This document shows positions 8,214 through 11,019 of a DNA stretch of 11,019 nucleotides, piece by piece (positions within the stretch are counted from its first letter, which is position 1; each line of letters starts with the position of its first letter). Below the pieces are notes generated by a model that ran no database searches, was not told the origin of the DNA, and saw only the letters and a program-made list of their open reading frames with translations. Position numbers and translations under genes: made by a program. Source of the stretch: Lachnospiraceae bacterium (GTDB lineage: Bacteria; Bacillota; Clostridia; Lachnospirales; Lachnospiraceae); the NCBI GenBank assembly GCA_017477005.1, contig JAFUXY010000123.1:1-11019 (forward strand), read 5' to 3'.

Positions 8214-8520
8214 CCTCGCTCCGTCTTTCGCCGTCTCGCTCCGCGGACAACCCGCTGGCACGTTCGGCTTCCCGCCGCCCCGTCCGCAAATCATCCTCCG
8301 CTCTGGAATGCACGCTACCCCGGGCTTCGACTCCGCATCCGAACATCCTCCGGTCAAAAAGGATATAGCCACGTATCGGATAAAAGTACCTAGCCCCGCC
8401 GCAAACGCTATCTCCACTGCAAAGCCTTCGAACCACGCAATCCCAAAGAGCCGGTCAAACTCCCGGGATCCCCGGCTTCGCGCCAACGCAAACAGCGCCC
8501 ACTGCCAAAGTAACGATAGT

Positions 8521-8549
8521 ACTATACTACCTTTATTCGGAAATTGCAA
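8521..8549 (-). promoter_or_regulatory. Candidate promoter of the giant gene
   Basis: The minus strand reads TTGCAA, exactly 17 bases, then TATAGT (4 of 6 and 5 of 6 matches to the sigma-A-type consensus). The -10 box overlaps a 10-bp palindrome, ATAGTACTAT (8516-8525). Transcription would start near 8514, giving a leader of roughly 420 nt. Confidence 0.45.
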
Positions 8550-8579
8550 ACAAATTTTGGGGAAGAAGCAAAAATTTGT
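8550..8579. repeat. Inverted repeat next to the giant gene's promoter
   Basis: ACAAATTTT and AAAATTTGT (8550-8558, 8571-8579) are perfect 9-bp arms around a 12-base centre, immediately upstream of the -35 box at 8544-8549. The position suits an operator or activator site. It is not a clean terminator on either strand because the stem is AT-only apart from one pair. Confidence 0.4.
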
Positions 8580-8737
8580 CCCTATTTTCCCCCTTTTTCT
8601 ATGAACTGTGCATCCCTTACGGATAAATCCAATGTCCTGATCTGAAAACATAGAATATACCAGTAGTTTTTGTCCGATCGTCAAGCTCTACCTCCAGTGG
8701 GTATGATTTCTGTTTTGTAGTAATCGGCAGCACTGTG

Positions 8738-8839
8738 TTGATAAATCCTCGAAAAGTTGACAAACCCTCAAAAAGTAGATAAATTATAATCAATTATCAA
8801 AAGCAGGATTGTTTTATCAAAAAACCATAGAATCATCAA
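8738..8839. repeat. Six TTGATAA-like boxes at about 19-bp spacing, three per orientation
   Basis: Plus-strand boxes start at 8738 (TTGATAA), 8757 (TTGACAA) and 8776 (TAGATAA). Minus-strand boxes, read on plus as TTATCAA, TTATCAA and TCATCAA, start at 8794, 8814 and 8833. Spacings are 19, 19, 18, 20 and 19. Each box matches TTGATAA with at most one change, and the centre is AT-rich. A related GATAAATCC lies outside at 8622-8630. This looks like an operator or iteron-like binding array upstream of the ATPase gene. Confidence 0.5.
8757..8785 (+). promoter_or_regulatory. Candidate promoter of the ATPase gene
   Basis: A perfect TTGACA (8757-8762) is followed after 17 bases by TAAATT (8780-8785, 4 of 6). 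A better TATAAT at 8785-8790 would need a 22-base spacer, which is too long. The -35 box is itself the second box of the 19-bp array, so a protein bound to the array would compete with RNA polymerase. Confidence 0.4.
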
Positions 8840-8870
8840 AAATCGCATAAAGGGTCAGGGATGAAAAATA

Positions 8871-9935
8871 ATGAAAGCACAGCAAAATCCTTTTACCCAC
8901 TCCTACGGAAATGCCGGAAAGGCCTATATAGACATGGAGTGGTCAAAAAAAGTAATCGACAATTTCCTCTTTGAAGAGCCATCGGAATTTGTATATAAGA
9001 TTGTAGGCGTGAGGGGGAGCGGAAAGACGGTAGTACTGTCGGATATTATTCGCTATTTTCGTACCCCTACTCTCGTGGAAGACGGGTGGCTCGTATATGA
9101 TCTGTCCTCTGCGCGGGATCCGCTTCACACATTGGTTGCGTTTCTTGCAAAAGAAGATTTTTCCCATATAAATAGAGTGACTTCAAACGTACATATCGGT
9201 GCATCGATGGGAATTTTGAATGCCGAAATGCAACGAATCACTCAAAAAGAAGATTTGTATTATGATGATGAGGCGAAGCTGGATATTCTGCTGAATCTGG
9301 CTTTCGAAAAAAAGAAAAAAATTCTGGTGTGCGTGGATGATATTTCAAAATCAGAAGCGATGGTGGCGTTTTGTTCTGTCTACGCAAAATACATTCGTAT
9401 TTCAAGTCCATTTTACTTCGTATGCACAGGTCTGTTTTCAAATTTGAATTCGCTTGGAAACGTGAGAAATCTGACTTTTTTCAAGCGTTCGGCCTATGTT
9501 GAGGTGGGAGCATTGTCCGAGGTATCTATTACTATGAAATACAAAAAATTTCTCGCTATCGATATGCCGGAGGCGAGAAAACTTGCTTCGCTGACAAAAG
9601 GCTACGCCTATGCGTATCAGGTGCTTGGCAGCTTGTATTTTGAAAAGAAAGACGAAGAGTCGTTGGAAGCTTTGATGGAAGATTTCGATGAGGAACTTTT
9701 TCGTCAATCCTACGAAAAAATTTGGGAGGAACTGACAGAGGGAGAACACACTTTGGCCAGAATCCTAGTCGATACGAAAAAAAGAGCGGATATTCTCCAG
9801 AAAATGGAAAAGCCAAAGAATTATTCTGCGTATAGAAGTTCCTTGATGAAAAATGGCATTATTCGGGAACGCCGCCGCGGTGAAGTGGAGTTTACTTTGC
9901 CGCATTTCGAGGAATACGTCCGGTATTTTACATGA
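8871..9935 (+). CDS. Stand-alone AAA-type ATPase with C-terminal winged-helix-like end (354 aa)
   Basis: A P-loop ATPase of the ORC/Cdc6- or AAA_16-like kind annotated only as 'ATP-binding protein' in many Gram-positive bacteria; no member's role is known to me. The N-terminal NPFTHSYG (6-13) fits the family's usual NPF-x-P/H-x-x-G opening. Walker A is GVRGSGKT (46-53), Walker B is ILVCVDD (151-157), and T186 in FVCTGL sits where a sensor-1 residue would be. Residues about 285-354, ending YRSSLMKNGIIRERRRGEVEF and a LPHFEEYV helix, look like a winged helix. No signal peptide or membrane segment, so cytoplasmic. The start at 8871 follows AGGG (8857-8860) by ten bases; an out-of-frame ATG at 8861 is closer but gives only 37 codons. 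GC is about 42% in two sampled lines, below the genes to the right. It has no operon partner. Function is not assigned. Confidence 0.92.
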   Translation: MKAQQNPFTHSYGNAGKAYIDMEWSKKVIDNFLFEEPSEFVYKIVGVRGSGKTVVLSDIIRYFRTPTLVEDGWLVYDLSSARDPLHTLVAFLAKEDFSHINRVTSNVHIGASMGILNAEMQRITQKEDLYYDDEAKLDILLNLAFEKKKKILVCVDDISKSEAMVAFCSVYAKYIRISSPFYFVCTGLFSNLNSLGNVRNLTFFKRSAYVEVGALSEVSITMKYKKFLAIDMPEARKLASLTKGYAYAYQVLGSLYFEKKDEESLEALMEDFDEELFRQSYEKIWEELTEGEHTLARILVDTKKRADILQKMEKPKNYSAYRSSLMKNGIIRERRRGEVEFTLPHFEEYVRYFT

Positions 9936-9948
9936 TTATCATATATTC

Positions 9949-10003
9949 ATAGCACGGCATCTCTTGCGACATTATGTTGTACAAAATGCGTCTGCCGTGT
10001 TAT
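9949..10003. repeat. Long inverted repeat spanning the IIA operon promoter
   Basis: ATAGCACGGCA (9949-9959) pairs with TGCCGTGTTAT (9993-10003): ten Watson-Crick pairs and one G-T, around 33 bases. The right arm runs into the -10 box and the -35 box lies in the loop. No T-run follows, so it is a poor terminator for the ATPase gene; a two-site operator is a better guess. Confidence 0.4.
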
Positions 10004-10006
10004 AAT
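9977..10006 (+). promoter_or_regulatory. Extended -10 promoter of the IIA operon
   Basis: A perfect TATAAT (10001-10006) is preceded by TGT, giving the full extended -10 motif TGnTATAAT. The -35 is weak: TTGTAC (9977-9982) at an 18-base spacer, 3 of 6, inside the 8-bp palindrome TTGTACAA. Extended -10 promoters tolerate a poor -35. Transcription would start near 10013, leaving a leader of about 127 nt. Confidence 0.6.
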
Positions 10007-10019
10007 AGGGAATCATTTT

Positions 10020-10037
10020 GTAACGGAATACCGTTAC
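10020..10037 (+). promoter_or_regulatory. Perfect hairpin just after the IIA operon promoter
   Basis: GTAACGG and CCGTTAC flank the four-base loop AATA, starting 13 bases past the -10 box. It could be a 5'-end stabilising RNA hairpin or an operator just downstream of the start point. There is no T-run. It could also be chance. Confidence 0.35.
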
Positions 10038-10124
10038 CGAATGTTGATTTCCAGTCAAACGTATTGATTTGGATCCGCGCGTACATCAATGTGCCAATGA
10101 ATTATGCGTGAATCCATACACAAA

Positions 10125-10132
10125 GGGGGAGG
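10125..10132 (+). promoter_or_regulatory. Ribosome binding site of the IIA gene
   Basis: GGGGGAGG sits seven bases before the ATG at 10140. It rules out the in-frame ATG at 10104, which would add twelve residues and lacks such a site. Confidence 0.85.
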
Positions 10133-10139
10133 TTTGCGA

Positions 10140-10505
10140 ATGAAAGTAATCTATGAGAACGAAATCAAGGGCTTGGGGGCTTGCGTAGATGAATTTGCCG
10201 GGGGAAATATGTTCATTATCTTCGGCGAAGGCGCGCCGGACGAGCTGAAGGATTACTGCTATCTGGTCAGCGTCAATCCGATCAATGGCACGATTGCGGC
10301 GGGGCAAATCCTGAAGATCGATGACAAGGAATACAAGATCACTGCGGTCGGAAAGGAAGCGCCGGTGACGCTGGCGGGTTTGGGACATATGACGATCAAT
10401 ATGTCGGGAAAGACGACGGCGGAGCTTCCGGGCACCCTCTACACAGAGGAAGCGGACATCCCGCCTATGGATGTGGGGACAAAAATCTCGATTATAGAAC
10501 CGTAG
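10140..10505 (+). CDS. Glucitol/sorbitol-type PTS IIA protein (121 aa), orphan
   Basis: Small cytoplasmic IIA-type protein of the glucitol/sorbitol PTS family, which normally passes phosphate from HPr to the IIB part of a sorbitol transporter. It can be lined up with E. coli SrlB (recalled from memory) almost without gaps: VIY at the start, F-x-E-G-A-P-x-x-L-x-x-Y-C (28-40), Y-x-I-T-A-V-G (65-71), LGHMT (81-85) and A-E-L-P-G-T (in SrlB A-E-F-P-G-T). Length matches the family's usual 115-125. The protein has a single histidine, His83 in LGHMT; at the position recalled as E. coli's phosphorylated His43 it has Val43. No IIB, IIC, sorbitol dehydrogenase or SrlM-like gene is nearby. It leads an operon with the membrane protein gene seven bases downstream. 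Family membership is firm; a sorbitol role is doubtful, and a regulatory or phosphate-sensing role is inferred. Confidence 0.93.
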   Translation: MKVIYENEIKGLGACVDEFAGGNMFIIFGEGAPDELKDYCYLVSVNPINGTIAAGQILKIDDKEYKITAVGKEAPVTLAGLGHMTINMSGKTTAELPGTLYTEEADIPPMDVGTKISIIEP

Positions 10506-10512
10506 GGATTCC

Positions 10513-11019
10513 ATGCGAAACACATATGTCAAAATGTTCATACTGAATATCCTGATCGTGCTGGCCGTTGTGGTCTGCTATTCCGAGGGATTTTTGAACC
10601 TGCGGCCTTGGGACGTGTCCATTCTGCGGGCAGGGATGTCGATCTTTGTCGGGATTGCGGCAGCGGCTGCCTTTGTCTACGGAAATCACACCCTCCTCGC
10701 CCAAAAGCAGGAGAGGGTGCTGTACGTGGAGGGCGAGATCTCGGACATTACCAAGGCGAAGGATGTGCTGTCTTCGTTCCACGGCGGGCGGTTTTTTGGG
10801 GCGATTGCCGACACCGCCGCCAATCAGCTGGGCCGACTCGAGCGGACGATGGATCGGGCGGACAAAGCCATCGGGCTCAAATTCGACGCCGGGTCTATGG
10901 CTTATGACCGTTATGCTTCGACGATCCAAGCTGCCCGGGAAGCGGCGCTGATGAACTGCGTGGGGATGGCCAACCGGATGCAGTTGTTTGACGAATCCGA
11001 ATACGCGAAGCTCGAGCAT
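10513..11019 (+). CDS. Unrecognised two-helix membrane protein, 5' part (169 aa, cut by window edge)
   Basis: The ATG at 10513 starts seven bases after the IIA stop codon, with AGGGA from that stop region as its ribosome binding site, so the two genes are probably translated together. The frame stays open for 169 codons to the window edge. Residues about 7-25 (FILNILIVLAVVVCY core) and 39-57 (MSIFVGIAAAAAFVYG core) are likely membrane helices. The rest, from KQERVLYVEGEI on, is helical-looking and charged, and by the positive-inside rule (K63-R68 after helix 2) probably cytoplasmic. I do not recognise the family. It is not SrlM-like in sequence. The plan of two N-terminal helices plus a helical soluble part recalls XpaC-type proteins, but no motif supports that. 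Sampled GC is about 70%, the highest seen here. Confidence 0.85.
   Translation, partial: MRNTYVKMFILNILIVLAVVVCYSEGFLNLRPWDVSILRAGMSIFVGIAAAAAFVYGNHTLLAQKQERVLYVEGEISDITKAKDVLSSFHGGRFFGAIADTAANQLGRLERTMDRADKAIGLKFDAGSMAYDRYASTIQAAREAALMNCVGMANRMQLFDESEYAKLEH

Larger units (their letters stand above)
8091..8514 (-). other. Long leader region upstream of the giant gene
   Basis: About 420 GC-rich bases lie between the candidate promoter and the start codon. Several frames on both strands stay open here because stops are rare, but none has a convincing ribosome binding site or a recognisable product. Two small hairpins (8167-8183, 8194-8213) sit near the gene. No known riboswitch was recognised. 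It may be an untranslated leader, a decayed gene, or both. Confidence 0.4.

Noticed and set aside
7489..8604. Plus-strand frame of 371 codons, very Ser/Ala-rich
   Set aside because: Most of it is the antisense of the acidic segment and signal peptide, where Glu/Ala codons read as Ser/Ala on the other strand. No ribosome binding site or known domain.
8202..8684. Minus-strand frame of 160 codons with a hydrophobic stretch, upstream of the giant gene
   Set aside because: It begins with TTG, has no ribosome binding site, spans the candidate promoter of the giant gene, and other frames are equally open in this GC-rich stretch. It could be a remnant but I cannot support it as a gene.
8861..8974. 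ATG at 8861 right after AGGG, in front of the ATPase gene
   Set aside because: It is out of frame and ends after 37 codons with no sign of a real product. It may only compete weakly for initiation.
10492..11019. Minus-strand open frame of 175 codons at the right edge
   Set aside because: It is the complement of the membrane protein gene, whose frame has a good start, spacing to the IIA gene and membrane helices; the minus frame is His/Arg/Pro-rich without motifs.
10513..11019. SrlM/GutM-type activator as identity of the membrane protein
   Set aside because: SrlM-type proteins are short with one N-terminal helix; this one has two helices, continues past 169 residues, and shows no matching motif.

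Overview
The window looks like a piece of a Gram-positive chromosome, most likely Bacillota and possibly a Lachnospiraceae-type Clostridia. Grounds: strong purine-rich ribosome binding sites, a giant secreted Ig-like/MBG-like/Fn3 protein with a lysine-rich C-terminus, and a single-protein glucitol-type PTS IIA. Coriobacteriia carry similar giant adhesins, so the assignment is moderate. No rRNA, tRNA, CRISPR array, transposase or phage gene was seen.

Left arm (57-8090, minus strand): one gene fills three quarters of the window. It encodes a 2677-residue exported protein. In order it has a signal peptide, a 131-residue acidic stretch with no Lys or Arg, two copies of an unrecognised module (A), two copies of a second unrecognised module (B), a long run of bacterial Ig-like domains, four MBG-like repeats, a last Ig-like domain and a Lys-rich Fn3 domain. 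No LPXTG, SLH or other anchor is visible. Base composition changes along the gene, from high GC at the C-terminal end to about 40% in a sampled line of the middle.

Divergent intergenic region (8091-8870): the giant gene has a candidate promoter near 8521-8549 and a leader of about 420 nt. On the other side, six TTGATAA-like boxes lie about 19 bp apart, three in each orientation around an AT-rich centre. This array overlaps a candidate promoter for the next gene.

Middle (8871-9935, plus strand): one stand-alone AAA-type ATPase with a C-terminal winged-helix-like end, AT-richer than the genes to its right.

Right arm (9936-11019, plus strand): a region with nested inverted repeats and an extended -10 promoter leads into a two-gene operon. 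The first gene is an orphan glucitol/sorbitol-type PTS IIA protein lacking the histidine recalled as the E. coli phosphorylation site. The second, seven bases later, is an unrecognised two-helix membrane protein cut by the window edge. No sorbitol transporter or dehydrogenase is present, so a regulatory role for this IIA is possible.

The three transcription units (giant adhesin, ATPase, IIA operon) each seem to have their own promoter. Nothing shows that they work together.
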